NCBI RefSeq assembly: GCF_000799715.1
Contig: NZ_JUHG01000015.1
Span: forward strand, 248,001-312,000
Direction of reading: 5' to 3'
DNA from: Martinezella rhizogenes
GTDB lineage: Bacteria > Pseudomonadota > Alphaproteobacteria > Rhizobiales > Rhizobiaceae
Length of the DNA stretch: 64,000 nt
Shown here: piece after piece, positions 51,718 through 60,716 of the stretch
How positions within the stretch are numbered: position 1 is the stretch's first letter
How the letters are laid out: the number at the start of each line of letters is the position of its first letter
The notes under the pieces: generated by a model
The model's input: the letters and a program-made list of their open reading frames with translations, nothing else
What the model was told of the DNA's origin: nothing
Database searches by the model: none
Position numbers and translations under genes: made by a program

Positions 51718-52770
51718 TCAACCAGCCACGAGCGCGTCAAACTGGCGAATCCAGTCGGGACGGTGCTTATTGATCGCAACCCAGTCCGGATAGACCATCG
51801 TCTTCAACTGCTCGCGCGTAACGTAGGCTTCGATGGCGGGGGTAAGAGCGACGTCCTTGTTTGTCGGAAACATCTCCGTCGGCGGCTCCTTGAGCTGGTC
51901 CTGGGCGGCCTTGGAGATGGCGGCATCCATGTAGGCGTATGCCGCATCAAGATTGGCTGTGCCCTTGGTCAGATGGATGTTGACCGGGGCTGCCGGCGAT
52001 CCGGTTTCCGGGTGGGCGAACTCGGCGTTGAGACCAAGGCTCTTAAGGCGGGCAACATTGCCTGTGCTACACATGAAGACAGCGATTTCGCCCTGCTGGA
52101 ACAGCGTCATCTGATGGTTGGTGCTGTCGACGACGCCCTTGAGGTGTTCCGGATGATCCTTGAACAGCTTGAAGACCGCATCCATGTCGTCGGGACCGGA
52201 ACCAAAGATCTTGGCGATTTCGGTATAGGCCATGATCGCCGTGTTCGAGGCAAAGCCTGTCCACGAGACCTTGCCGCTATAGGCCGAATTCTCGAACAGA
52301 TCGCGATAGCCCTTCGGCTTTGGAACAAGATCGGGATTGTAGGCGATGCCGTTGACCTCGATGGTCACGGTCGGCCCGTATTCACCCTGAAACGACGGAT
52401 CGAGCATTCCCCAGTTGCTGAGCTTGCTCGGATCGATTTTCTGGATCAGATCGTTCTCGATGGCGACGGCCATCTGGCCCGGCGACATCAGCAGCGTGTC
52501 ATAGGGTGGATTGCCGGGGCTTGCCATCACCTTTGCGAGTTGGTCCTGCGCAAGGGCCGGTGCAATCGTGAGATCGTAGCCAGCCTTCTGCACCATCGGA
52601 GTGAGGACGGTCCGGTAAGCGTCCTCCCAACTGCCTGGGAACGTGGCTGCGACCGCCCCGCCGCCCGCAGCGCGCGCGGAAACAGGAAGTATGGCCGATA
52701 CGGCGGCACCGGCGGCCAGAAAGCCGAAGCCGCGACGGGTCATCTGAAAATCTCTCATCATCATGTTCAC
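51718..52770 (-). CDS. ABC substrate-binding protein, PotD-like, Tat signal
   Basis: The 350-residue protein has a twin-arginine leader (TRRGFGFLAAGAAV near residues 11-24, cleavage near SARAAG). The mature sequence (AATFPGSWEDAYRTVLTPMVQKAGYDLTIAP) fits the spermidine/putrescine or AfuA-like class. Several Met codons lie at the start (residues 1, 3, 4, 5). It probably binds a small cationic or N-methylated amide compound, given the creatinase-like neighbour; this ligand is inferred. Confidence 0.88.
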   Translation of the reverse strand: MNMMMRDFQMTRRGFGFLAAGAAVSAILPVSARAAGGGAVAATFPGSWEDAYRTVLTPMVQKAGYDLTIAPALAQDQLAKVMASPGNPPYDTLLMSPGQMAVAIENDLIQKIDPSKLSNWGMLDPSFQGEYGPTVTIEVNGIAYNPDLVPKPKGYRDLFENSAYSGKVSWTGFASNTAIMAYTEIAKIFGSGPDDMDAVFKLFKDHPEHLKGVVDSTNHQMTLFQQGEIAVFMCSTGNVARLKSLGLNAEFAHPETGSPAAPVNIHLTKGTANLDAAYAYMDAAISKAAQDQLKEPPTEMFPTNKDVALTPAIEAYVTREQLKTMVYPDWVAINKHRPDWIRQFDALVAG

Positions 52771-52788
52771 CTCTGTTGACCTGTTTCT

Positions 52789-53901
52789 TTATTGGGTGCC
52801 GTCCGGTTCAGCCGGAAAGGCGTGACACCTTGCAGTGTCGATCTCGGCAAATAATTGCGCTCCCGGTTCGGGGATGGCGGTGGAAGGTCCCCTCACCTCG
52901 GAAGCGCGCAGACCCGTACCGTCTTCGAGGACAAGATCATGGACCAGGGATGGCCCGAGAGGCACGGATACGGTCATGCGTACCGGCAGCGCCGTTTCAC
53001 TCGGCCGCGTCGACAGACGGACCTCTTCAGGTCGGAACGTGATCGTAACCTTAGAGCCGATGGTGAAGTTCAGGCGGCGCGGCAAAGCGAGGGTCTTTTC
53101 GTTGGCAAGGCCTATCAGCGTGGTCTCGCCGTCGAACCGGAGGACTGCTCCATGCAGTAGATTGGCCTGTCCGATGAACGTATTCACGAAAAGGGTCTTC
53201 GGACGATCGTAGACGGTCATCGGCGTGTCGATCTGCTCGACATGTCCCTTGTTCATGAGCACCAGCCGGTTTGCCAGGCTTTGCGCCTCTTCCTGATCGT
53301 GCGTGACGATGAGCGTCGTGATGCCCAGCGTCTTCTGCAGATGAAGCAGTTCGACCTGTAGATCGAAACGCAATGCCCGATCGAGAGCGCCGAAGGGCTC
53401 GTCGAGCAGCAGAAGTGACGGACGGCCCGCAATCGCTCGCGCAACGGCGACGCGCTGCTGCTGTCCGCCCGACAGCTCCCGCGGCAGACGGTTGCCATAG
53501 CCGCCGAGCCTGACAAGAGACAGCATCTCCTCGACGCGCGCTCTCCGCTCAGCCCGTGGAATCTGCTGGCAGGCAAGTGGATAGGCGATGTTTTCCGCGA
53601 CAGTCAGGTGCGGAAACAAGGCATAGTTTTGAAAGACCATGCCGACACCGCGTGACCTGGCGGAGACATTTGCGAGGTCCTTTTCTCCAAGGACGATCTT
53701 TCCGGTCTTCGGCTGGATCAGCCCCGCGATGGCACGCAGGACGGTCGACTTGCCGCAGCCGCTCGGCCCCAGCAGAGCCACGATCTCGCCGGCTTCGACA
53801 TCAAACGAAACGTCGCTAACCGCATTCTGCCCACCATAACTATGCGTGAGGCCATGAACGCTCAGCCGCTTCCGTCCGACAACATTCTGGGTGTCTGGCA
53901 T
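52789..53901 (-). CDS. ABC importer ATPase, PotA-like (second system)
   Basis: The 370-residue ATPase has Walker A GPSGCGKST (45-53), signature LSGGQQQRV (143-151), Walker B LLLLDEP (163-169), the H-loop VTHDQEEA and a TOBE domain with 'FRPEEVRL'. The ATG at 53901 has AGGGAAAC upstream; the open frame continues to 54060 but that part lacks coding character. It begins the operon and faces the AT-rich divergent region. Confidence 0.9.
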   Translation of the reverse strand: MPDTQNVVGRKRLSVHGLTHSYGGQNAVSDVSFDVEAGEIVALLGPSGCGKSTVLRAIAGLIQPKTGKIVLGEKDLANVSARSRGVGMVFQNYALFPHLTVAENIAYPLACQQIPRAERRARVEEMLSLVRLGGYGNRLPRELSGGQQQRVAVARAIAGRPSLLLLDEPFGALDRALRFDLQVELLHLQKTLGITTLIVTHDQEEAQSLANRLVLMNKGHVEQIDTPMTVYDRPKTLFVNTFIGQANLLHGAVLRFDGETTLIGLANEKTLALPRRLNFTIGSKVTITFRPEEVRLSTRPSETALPVRMTVSVPLGPSLVHDLVLEDGTGLRASEVRGPSTAIPEPGAQLFAEIDTARCHAFPAEPDGTQ

Positions 53902-54520
53902 CTGGTTTCCCTGAGGTTGCGACGAGTACACGAATGGATGCGTGCTCTCCGGCGTGAGGCGGAGATACGGCTTGGAGAGGAGTGTAGCGTCGATTTTGTT
54001 CATGAAAGCTGAGGAGCAAGCTGCGTGCCAACTTTCGTAAACGGCAGATAGTCGCATCATAATTGCCTGAAAATAATATGATATTTCTGATTTATAAATA
54101 TTCGAAACTTTATAATTATTATATTACGTGTCCAAGTTCGAATTTCTGTGTGGGCAATTTTCCGCCATTCAAGCATATTTATTGAGCATGCCTGCGAGCG
54201 TTTTTTGATCGATCGTGCGGACTGCCCGCCGATAACAGAGGTGGAAAGGGCGTAATCTCCGCACGAAACACACCCGCATCGGACACACCATCGGGCCATG
54301 CCCACCTATGATGCCTATTGAATCCGTTATAAGGGCAAAAAATATGCAGATGATGTTCGAAATATCATTCGCATAATTATACGAATTATTATTCGAATAA
54401 AGTTTCTCCGTAAATATGATTTCAATATCAAATAGATACTGAAAATAATTTGGAATTGGCACGGCAATTGCTTGATAGATCCCGAGAATTCATGGGAACA
54501 AAAATGAAAATGGGGATCAC
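53902..54520. promoter_or_regulatory. AT-rich divergent intergenic region with palindromes
   Basis: This 619-base gap separates two divergent importer operons, and about 54060-54500 is strikingly A+T-rich against its surroundings. It holds the near-perfect 20-bp dyad ATTCGCATAATTATACGAAT (54367-54386) and the perfect 12-bp TTATTCGAATAA (54389-54400). More TTCGAA cores lie near 54105 and 54355. These look like operator or nucleoid-protein sites for both promoters. GGGGATC precedes the ATG at 54521. No gene was recognised here. Confidence 0.5.
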
Positions 54521-55453
54521 ATGAAAAGCCTTGAGGGAATTTTGAAAGCGGGGCTTACCGCGGCAATCGCCACGCTGATCGCCACATCCGCACAAACCGT
54601 TGCGGGCGCGGCGGAGAAGACGCTCCCCGACACCGATGTTGCAAAGTTGCCCGGCGTCGTACTGACGAAGAAACTGGCGGAAGCCTTACCACCGGCCATC
54701 AAGACTTCGGGCATCCTGAAGGTCGCGACCGACTTGACCCCACCGATCAGCTTCCACGCCGACGATGGGAAGCTCGTCGGCATCGACGCAGACATCGCTG
54801 CGGCGCTGGGCATCATTCTCGGTGTGAATGTTCAAATGACCGATGTCGGCGCGGGAGCGGCAATCGTCCCCTCGATTTTGTCCAAACGGTTCGACGTCTC
54901 GATCTCCGGGATCAACGACGATCCGGAACTGGAAAAGCAGGTCGACGTCATCGACTACATGTACGATGCGACCACGATCATGACAATTAAGGGCAATCCT
55001 CTCGGCATCAAGAGCATGGCTGATTTGTGCGGCAGGAAAGTTGCGGTTCCGGTCGGCACCTTCCAGGCGAAACTGGTCGAAACCGCTTCGGCCAAGTGCT
55101 CGGCTCCGATCAATATCATGGCGATCCCGAAGATGCCCGATGTTCTTCAGGCAGTTCGCACCGGTCGGGCCGACGCGACCGTCAACGGGTATGCCACCAG
55201 CGTCTACACGACAGAAAACCAGACAGGGAACGGCAAGGGCCTTGAGGCGCTTCCCGATATCCGCCTGGCCGTCGGCTACCTCGGCATGCTGACCGCCAAG
55301 GACAATCCGCAACTGCGTGACAGCGTCGTTGCCGCCTTGCAGCAGATGGTGGACTCCGGAGCCTACGAGACCATCATGAAGACGTGGAGCCTCGGACCGC
55401 TGGCCGTGAAGACCGTCAAGGTCAATGATGCCGCAAGCATGCCTGTGGATTGA
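54521..55453 (+). CDS. ABC amino-acid-type substrate-binding protein
   Basis: The 310-residue protein has a Sec signal (about 1-30, VAGAAE) and a family 3 binding-protein core: ILKVATDLTPPISFHADDGKLVGIDADIAAALG, 'FDVSISGINDDPELEKQVDVIDYM', 'DLCGRKVAVPVGTFQ', 'AGRADATVNGY'-like segment. It binds a polar amino acid or opine-like compound in the periplasm. The following permease starts 5 bases later. No ATPase gene follows. Confidence 0.9.
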   Translation: MKSLEGILKAGLTAAIATLIATSAQTVAGAAEKTLPDTDVAKLPGVVLTKKLAEALPPAIKTSGILKVATDLTPPISFHADDGKLVGIDADIAAALGIILGVNVQMTDVGAGAAIVPSILSKRFDVSISGINDDPELEKQVDVIDYMYDATTIMTIKGNPLGIKSMADLCGRKVAVPVGTFQAKLVETASAKCSAPINIMAIPKMPDVLQAVRTGRADATVNGYATSVYTTENQTGNGKGLEALPDIRLAVGYLGMLTAKDNPQLRDSVVAALQQMVDSGAYETIMKTWSLGPLAVKTVKVNDAASMPVD

Positions 55454-55458
55454 CGACC

Positions 55459-56340
55459 ATGGCGCTATTCATCGCTCAACCAATCACTCTTTCCCATGCC
55501 CCACGCGGCACGCGACCGATCCAGTGGGGGCAGATCGCAACCGCTGCTATCGCGATATCAGTGATGGCCTTCTTCGCCCTGATCGTGGGCCAAAGCCAAA
55601 GCATTCAATGGTCCGAGATTCCTCACTACCTCGTGCACCCCTCCATCCTGAACGGTGTGCTGCTGACGCTCGAGCTGACGGCGGGTGCCATGGTGTTCGG
55701 CATCGCACTCGGATGCGTGCTTGCCGTGATGGCCACGAGCCAGAACCTGGTCCTCAAGGTCATGGCCGCCGGTTTTGTCTGGTGGTTTCGCGGCGTGCCG
55801 CTGATCGTCCAGATATTCTTCTGGTTCAATATCGCTCTCTTCATCCCACAGGTTGGGATCGGCAGCTTCACCATTTCGATCAACGATCTGGTGACGCCTT
55901 CACTCGCAGGGTTTCTGGCGCTCGGGCTTCACGAAGCGGCAAACATGTCCGAGATCATTCGTGGCGGCCTCATGTCCGTCGATCGCGGACAGCGCGATGC
56001 GGCCGCCGCATTGGGGTTGAGACCACTGCAGCGGTTGCGCGCGGTCATCCTGCCGCAAGCGACCCGCCTCATCATTCCGCCAACCGGAAACCAGGCCATC
56101 GGCATGCTGAAGGCCAGCGCCATCGTTTCGGTCATAGGCATGCAGGATTTGCTGACGCAGGCGCAGGCGATCTACGCCCGGAACTTCCTCGTCATCGAAC
56201 TGCTGTTCGTCGCCTCGATCTGGTACCTCGCGATCACCTCGATCGCATCGATTGGCCAGCATTTCCTTGAACAGAGCCTTCAGCCCAAGGGTTATGGCTC
56301 TGCGGAGAAAGCGCGCGGGTGGTGGCGACGTACGCCATGA
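55459..56340 (+). CDS. ABC amino-acid-type permease
   Basis: The 293-residue HisM/GlnP-type permease has about five or six membrane segments and the EAA-like loop DAAAALGLRPLQRLRAVILPQATRLIIPPTGNQ, diagnostic for polar amino-acid importers, with 'WWFRGVPLIVQIFFWFN'. A homodimer is likely since no second permease is present. The missing ATPase must be supplied by another operon. Confidence 0.9.
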   Translation: MALFIAQPITLSHAPRGTRPIQWGQIATAAIAISVMAFFALIVGQSQSIQWSEIPHYLVHPSILNGVLLTLELTAGAMVFGIALGCVLAVMATSQNLVLKVMAAGFVWWFRGVPLIVQIFFWFNIALFIPQVGIGSFTISINDLVTPSLAGFLALGLHEAANMSEIIRGGLMSVDRGQRDAAAALGLRPLQRLRAVILPQATRLIIPPTGNQAIGMLKASAIVSVIGMQDLLTQAQAIYARNFLVIELLFVASIWYLAITSIASIGQHFLEQSLQPKGYGSAEKARGWWRRTP

Positions 56341-56420
56341 ACGCCGCGACATCGATAATCACGAACAATCCAACAACACCAAGGATCGCCAGTGAAGCGC
56401 ATCCGATCAGGAAACAGTAA
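56337..56420 (+). CDS. Possible 27-residue coupled small ORF
   Basis: An ATG overlaps the permease stop (ATGA) and opens a 27-codon frame (MNAATSIITNN ... HPIRKQ) ending 11 bases before the next gene's ATG. It has no recognisable domain. It could be a leader maintaining translational coupling between permease and isomerase, or the relic of a lost ATPase gene. Low confidence. Confidence 0.25.
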   Translation: MNAATSIITNNPTTPRIASEAHPIRKQ

Positions 56421-56431
56421 AGGAGCTTGAC

Positions 56432-57562
56432 ATGAAATTGGGTATCGATGGGCTGAAGCTGCCCGAGGTGAAGAAGCGTGGCCCGCTCGCAAGTCTCGAC
56501 CACGTCAACGAACTTGGCCTGGCTGGCATCTTTTTTAGTACCGTGCTCGATATGAGCCCTGGCCTCGACAGTGGCATGCTCCGCGACATCAGGGCAAAGG
56601 CCGATGAGCTAGGACTTTACCTCGAGAGCGGCCTCGGCAAGATCAACCCTTACTGCAGCGCCGAGGCTCCGGAACTGCGGGCGATCGGCGAAGGTGATAT
56701 CATCGCCGGCCTGACGCGGATGATCGAAGCGAGCGCCGCCATCGGCTGCCACGAGCTTTGGGTTGCGCCTGGCAATTTCAAGGCCGAATATCGCGGTCGC
56801 TTGGCCAATGACCGCTTCCGCACCGACGTGACCTGGGAAGAGCAACTGCTCGGAATGGAAAAGGTCCTCCAGAAGCTGGCTCCTGTCGCGCGTGCCAATG
56901 GTACGCATATGAACATCGAAACGCACGACGAGATTACCTCCTTCGAGATTTTGCGATTGATCGAGAAGGTCGGCTCCGACTGCGTCGGCGTCGTGTTCGA
57001 CACGGCAAACGGGCTGCAGCGGGCAGAGCATCCGGTCTTCGCCGCCAAGCGCCTGGCCCCCTATGTTCGCCAAACGCACATCAAGGATGCCTATGTCGGC
57101 CGCGCTCCCGGCGGCCTCGACTTCCAGACACGGCCCTGTGGCGGCGGTATCGTCGATTTCGCGGCGATCCTTCCCATCCTTGCGGAGGCCAATCCTGCGC
57201 TGAACCTTTCGCTGGAAGTCGCCCAGTCTGTCGACGACAAGCCCCGCAAGGCTAATCCACGCCAGTGCATCGAAATCGACGACCCGATCTGGAGAGCCCG
57301 CCACCCCGACCTGTCACCGGACGAACTAGACGCCTACATGGCCATGGTCGACGCCTACGAAAAGCGGGTCGCATCAGGTGAGGTTCCGGGTTGGGAAGCC
57401 TACGAAAGCACCCAGTACGGCTATCCGACCTACGAAAACCAATCCTATGGCTTCAACGAGGCGATCGGCTTCATCAAACGATCGGCCCGCCACATCGAGA
57501 CGCTTTGCGCGGAAAAGGGGATCGTCTTGTCTTCGTCGACAACGAAACAGAAGGCAGCTTAG
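56432..57562 (+). CDS. Sugar phosphate isomerase/epimerase-type TIM barrel
   Basis: The 376-residue protein is of the AP-endonuclease-2/xylose-isomerase-like superfamily. Putative metal ligands are Glu in MNIETHDEITSFE, Asp in GVVFDTANGL, His in QTHIKDAYV and a late Glu in 'LSLEVAQSVD'. It has an extended C-terminal region (about 285-376) rich in Tyr. Such proteins isomerise or epimerise keto-sugars, polyols or hydroxy acids. It is encoded after an amino-acid-type importer and before a GntR gene. Confidence 0.85.
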   Translation: MKLGIDGLKLPEVKKRGPLASLDHVNELGLAGIFFSTVLDMSPGLDSGMLRDIRAKADELGLYLESGLGKINPYCSAEAPELRAIGEGDIIAGLTRMIEASAAIGCHELWVAPGNFKAEYRGRLANDRFRTDVTWEEQLLGMEKVLQKLAPVARANGTHMNIETHDEITSFEILRLIEKVGSDCVGVVFDTANGLQRAEHPVFAAKRLAPYVRQTHIKDAYVGRAPGGLDFQTRPCGGGIVDFAAILPILAEANPALNLSLEVAQSVDDKPRKANPRQCIEIDDPIWRARHPDLSPDELDAYMAMVDAYEKRVASGEVPGWEAYESTQYGYPTYENQSYGFNEAIGFIKRSARHIETLCAEKGIVLSSSTTKQKAA

Positions 57563-57574
57563 TCTTGAGATACA

Positions 57575-57604
57575 AAGCGCTGGCGGAAATTTCTGCCAGC
57601 GTTT
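57575..57604. terminator. Long near-perfect palindrome after the isomerase gene
   Basis: CGCTGGCGGAAA pairs with TTTCTGCCAGCG (57578-57601) with one G-T pair, and flanking bases extend the arms to about 15. It lies 12 bases after the isomerase stop codon and ends in GTTTCC. It is probably a transcription terminator or stabilising hairpin. A palindromic binding site for the GntR protein encoded next is an alternative. Confidence 0.55.
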
Positions 57605-57725
57605 CCAAGTCGCGTTTCCGTCCAAATTCACAGCTTGCGCAGAAACATTCTTATGGAAATAATTACGGCGCAAAGATATTCAGTGCGGCGGACTACCGGA
57701 CACGCAAGAGATACCGAGGCTTGAA

Positions 57726-58484
57726 GTGGTGAAGGCAATGAGGAAGACGCGCCGGCAAAGCGCCAAGGCGATCCCGACGGTCAATGGGTCGGCGGATAGC
57801 GCCGACAATAATGACGACGTTTCGGAGCGCATCCGCGCCACGCTGGCAGCCGCCATCGGCGAAGGCGCACTCAAGCCTGGCACGAAGATTCTGGAAGAAG
57901 CGATCGCAGAGCATTTCGGCGTCAGCCGAACGGTCGTGCGCGGTGCATTGGGCGTTCTCGAAAGCGACCATCTCCTGGAACGGAAGAGAAACCGCGGCAC
58001 CTTCGTCGCGGAACCGAGCATCGCGCAGGCCAGGAACCTGTTCGAGGCTCGCCGAAAGCTCGAGGGACTTCTGCTGGAACTCGTGATCGCGCGGGCGACT
58101 GAAGACCAACTGGATGCTCTTCAAAAACTGACGGACGAGGAAGAGCACATCCATCATCATGGCGATGAGAAATCCAAAACGGTTCTCTCCGGCAAGTTTC
58201 ATATCGTGCTCGCCGAAACCGCCGGAAATCCCGTGCTGACGGAAATGCTCTCGAAGATCGTCGCACGGCTCTCACTGGTCATGGCCTTGTACGAGGAAGA
58301 GCGCAAGGACGACTGTGGTGCAGATCATCATAGAATGATCGTCGCGGCCCTAAAAGCCAAGGACTTGGCGAAGGCGCAGCAACTGATGGATCACCACTTG
58401 GCCGATATCGAGGGCCGCGTGCGGCTGACCGAAGGCCAAGGCGATCGGCACACCTTTCTGGCCGTGCTGGAGAACTTTTCCTGA
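57726..58484 (+). CDS. GntR-family regulator, FCD subfamily
   Basis: The 252-residue protein has a GntR winged HTH (SERIRATLAAAIGEGALKPGTKI, then AEHFGVSRTVVRGALGVLESDHLLERKRNRGTFVA, residues about 33-97) and an FCD domain with His residues in 'SGKFHIVLAE' and 'DHHRMIVAALKAKD' suited to metal and organic-acid binding. The start could be GTG 57726 or ATG 57738. It probably regulates the preceding importer/isomerase operon. Confidence 0.9.
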   Translation: MVKAMRKTRRQSAKAIPTVNGSADSADNNDDVSERIRATLAAAIGEGALKPGTKILEEAIAEHFGVSRTVVRGALGVLESDHLLERKRNRGTFVAEPSIAQARNLFEARRKLEGLLLELVIARATEDQLDALQKLTDEEEHIHHHGDEKSKTVLSGKFHIVLAETAGNPVLTEMLSKIVARLSLVMALYEEERKDDCGADHHRMIVAALKAKDLAKAQQLMDHHLADIEGRVRLTEGQGDRHTFLAVLENFS

Positions 58485-58511
58485 CACTGGCGAATGATTG
58501 TTGAGAGCTGG

Positions 58512-58539
58512 TGGTCTTGAAGAGATTAGAACCGCGAAC
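58512..58539 (+). repeat. Short dispersed direct repeat, copy E (divergent)
   Basis: TGGTCTTGAAGAG, ATTA, GAACCGCGAAC lies 28 bases after the GntR stop. It matches copy A at about 21 of 28 positions, in the same orientation. The remainder of 58485-58758 shows no recognisable gene. Confidence 0.3.
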
Positions 58540-58758
58540 CCTGTAATTGCGATCCGGATAGCAGCTTCGTGGATCAGGGCCATCTAGTGTTCCTATCAGG
58601 TCGAACCACCGAACTACCAAGCGGCTCTCCAAACCGAGTTGTTCCGCCTTATTTCTCCGCACACGAGTTCAATATCGGCGTCATCATCTTTACAGGCTCA
58701 TCGATGCGCTCAAGGAGCCTCGCTGAGATAACATCACGCTCAGGCAAGTGCCACCAGA

Positions 58759-59574
58759 GCGATGTCACGGTAATGCCTTGTGAGGAGCGGTTGCGATAGA
58801 CGCGCGTGCATGAACACTTCGCCAGTCAGCTACAAGCACCATCGCTTCCCACCCCAGATCATCGCCCACGCGGTCTGGCTCTATTTTCGGTTTCCGCTGA
58901 GCCTGCGCCTTGTCGAGGAATTGCTGCTGGAGCGCGGCATTGCCGTGTCCTATGAAACGATCCGCCGGTGGGGAAAGAAGTTCGGCCCGGATTATACGCG
59001 TCGTCTTCGCCGCAAGAAGCCCAGCGGGAACGATGTGTGGCATCTGGACGAGGTCGTCATCACCATTGCCGGCAGGAAACGCTGGCTATGGCGGGCCGTC
59101 GATCAGGACGGGTATGTGCTTGACGAAATCGTCCAGAACGGCCGCAATACCAGGGCCGCCAGACGATTGCTGACCCGCCTTCTGAAGACGCAGGGTATTT
59201 CACCGAAGCGGATGATCACTGACAAATTGCGCTCCTATGCAGCAGCCCGGCGACAGGTCATGCCGCACGTCCAACACCGATCCCACAAGGGTCTGAACAA
59301 CCGGGCCGAGAATTCTCATGTGCCGTTGCGAAAACGGGAGCGAATGATGCAAGGCTTTCGATCACCGGGAGGCCTTCAGCGCTTCGTCTCTGTCTTCTCC
59401 GCTGTCCGTAACCTCTTCGTCCCACCCCGCGCGCAACGCTCCGCATTCCAACACCGCATTCACCGCATCCATGCGCTCGGAGAGTGGAAAGCTGCGGCCG
59501 GAGCCGCAGCCTGAGATCAATCCTCAAGGCAGAACGTCTCCCGCGCAACCCAATTCAAGTTAAGGTGACATCGC
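58759..59574 (+). mobile_element. IS6-family insertion sequence
   Basis: An 816-base element is bounded by inverted ends GCGATGTCACGGTAA (58759-58773) and TTAAGGTGACATCGC (59560-59574), which match at 13 of 15 positions. It contains one transposase gene filling most of its length, as usual for IS6 elements. No 8-bp target duplication is evident in the flanks (CCACCAGA against CACATCGT), suggesting an old insertion, recombination between copies, or slightly misplaced ends. Confidence 0.7.
58810..59514 (+). CDS. IS6-family transposase
   Basis: The 234-residue DDE transposase has the IS6 opening FPPQIIAHAVWLYFRFPLSLRLVEELLLERG and an intact catalytic triad: Asp80 (WHLDEVVI), Asp138 (ITDKLRSY) and Glu167 (NNRAENSH). 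The C-terminal VPLRKRERMMQGFRSPGG is family-typical. The ATG at 58810 lies 51 bases inside the left end. The gene appears complete and could be active. Confidence 0.92.
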   Translation: MNTSPVSYKHHRFPPQIIAHAVWLYFRFPLSLRLVEELLLERGIAVSYETIRRWGKKFGPDYTRRLRRKKPSGNDVWHLDEVVITIAGRKRWLWRAVDQDGYVLDEIVQNGRNTRAARRLLTRLLKTQGISPKRMITDKLRSYAAARRQVMPHVQHRSHKGLNNRAENSHVPLRKRERMMQGFRSPGGLQRFVSVFSAVRNLFVPPRAQRSAFQHRIHRIHALGEWKAAAGAAA

Positions 59575-59753
59575 CACATCGTTTAGTCGCCCCATAAGTA
59601 TCCGCCTAAATAGTAGCCACACTCGTCTTGTGCACAGATAATGATCGAATGTGCTTGCATATGATATAAAAATATCGTTTGTATTATCCCAATGAAAATA
59701 ATTAGTCATATGCCTGGACAGCAGGCGTATGCGAGGCGGAACAAGAAAAATCT

Positions 59754-60716
59754 ATGGCGACGCTGCCCGGCAATCCCTCCATAGCGCAACGCATTGCGCG
59801 CGCCGCGCTGTCGCCATCGCATCGCCAGATCGCCGATTATGTGCTCGATCATCCGTTGCGGGTCGCCGCCATGCCGATCGATGAACTGGCGTCCGTGACC
59901 GATGTCTCGGTTGCCACCGCCAACCGCTTCGCCCGGGCGCTCGGCTTTGAGGGTTATGCGCAGTTCCGCGCGGCTCTTGTGCTCGGTTTCGAGACCGCAC
60001 TGGCGCCAGTGGAAAAGCTGCGTAGCAAGCTGGGCCAATCGGCCGACGTGGGCGATGTCTTTACCGCAGTACTCGCCGATATGGCCGGCAACATCGAAAG
60101 GACGCGTCAGGGGCTGGATACGCAAGAGTGTGCGCGCGCCGTCGAAGCCATTCTCGGTGCGCGGCGCGTGTTCATCTTCGGCTTCGGCAGCAGCAGCTGG
60201 CTCGGTGGCCTGCTTCTGCGCAATCTCGAACTACATTGCGAGAATGTGCAATTGCTCGCCAGCATTGAAGGATCGTCCTATGCCGCGCGGGCCTTTCACC
60301 GTTTGAGGCCCGATGACCTTGTGATCGCGATCGCCTTTCCGCGTTACTTTTCCGATACGGTGCTGCTGGCACGGCGCGCGCATGAAGCAGGAATAGGCCT
60401 TCTGGCACTGACCGACGGCGTCAATTCTCCCATCGCGTCGCTGTCGAGCATTGCGCTTTATGCAAATACAGATAGCCAATATCACGCAAGTTCGGATGCA
60501 AGCGCGCTGGCATTGATAGAGGCGCTTAGCAGTGCCGTGGCCCACGCCTCCGGGCGATCGGTCAAATCCGCCGAACAACTCACCGAAGCCGTGTTGCCCT
60601 GGCTGCATGGCAGTCACTCCGGCGGGTTGCGCCCCGTAGCCGAAGCGCCGACCGCCAAAGGGCGCGATAGAACTGCCTCATCTCGCAAGAAATCAGCCAG
60701 CAAGGAATTGGAATGA
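59754..60716 (+). CDS. MurR/RpiR-family transcriptional regulator
   Basis: The 320-residue protein has an N-terminal HTH_6 domain (QRIARAALSPSHRQIADYVLDHP, then SVTDVSVATANRFARALGFEGYAQF, residues about 10-75) and a SIS domain (about 125-255: FGFGSSSWLGGLLLRNLELHCENVQL). The tail of about 40 residues is low-complexity and basic. It overlaps the isoaspartyl peptidase start by ATGA, placing regulator and peptide-uptake genes in one transcript. The SIS ligand is unknown. Confidence 0.9.
   Translation: MATLPGNPSIAQRIARAALSPSHRQIADYVLDHPLRVAAMPIDELASVTDVSVATANRFARALGFEGYAQFRAALVLGFETALAPVEKLRSKLGQSADVGDVFTAVLADMAGNIERTRQGLDTQECARAVEAILGARRVFIFGFGSSSWLGGLLLRNLELHCENVQLLASIEGSSYAARAFHRLRPDDLVIAIAFPRYFSDTVLLARRAHEAGIGLLALTDGVNSPIASLSSIALYANTDSQYHASSDASALALIEALSSAVAHASGRSVKSAEQLTEAVLPWLHGSHSGGLRPVAEAPTAKGRDRTASSRKKSASKELE

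Noticed and set aside
58649..58758. Minus-strand open stretch reading like a protein C-terminus, ending at the IS6 left end
   Set aside because: It is only about 36 codons, has no recognised family, and the same frame continues by chance into the IS element, so it is probably coincidental.
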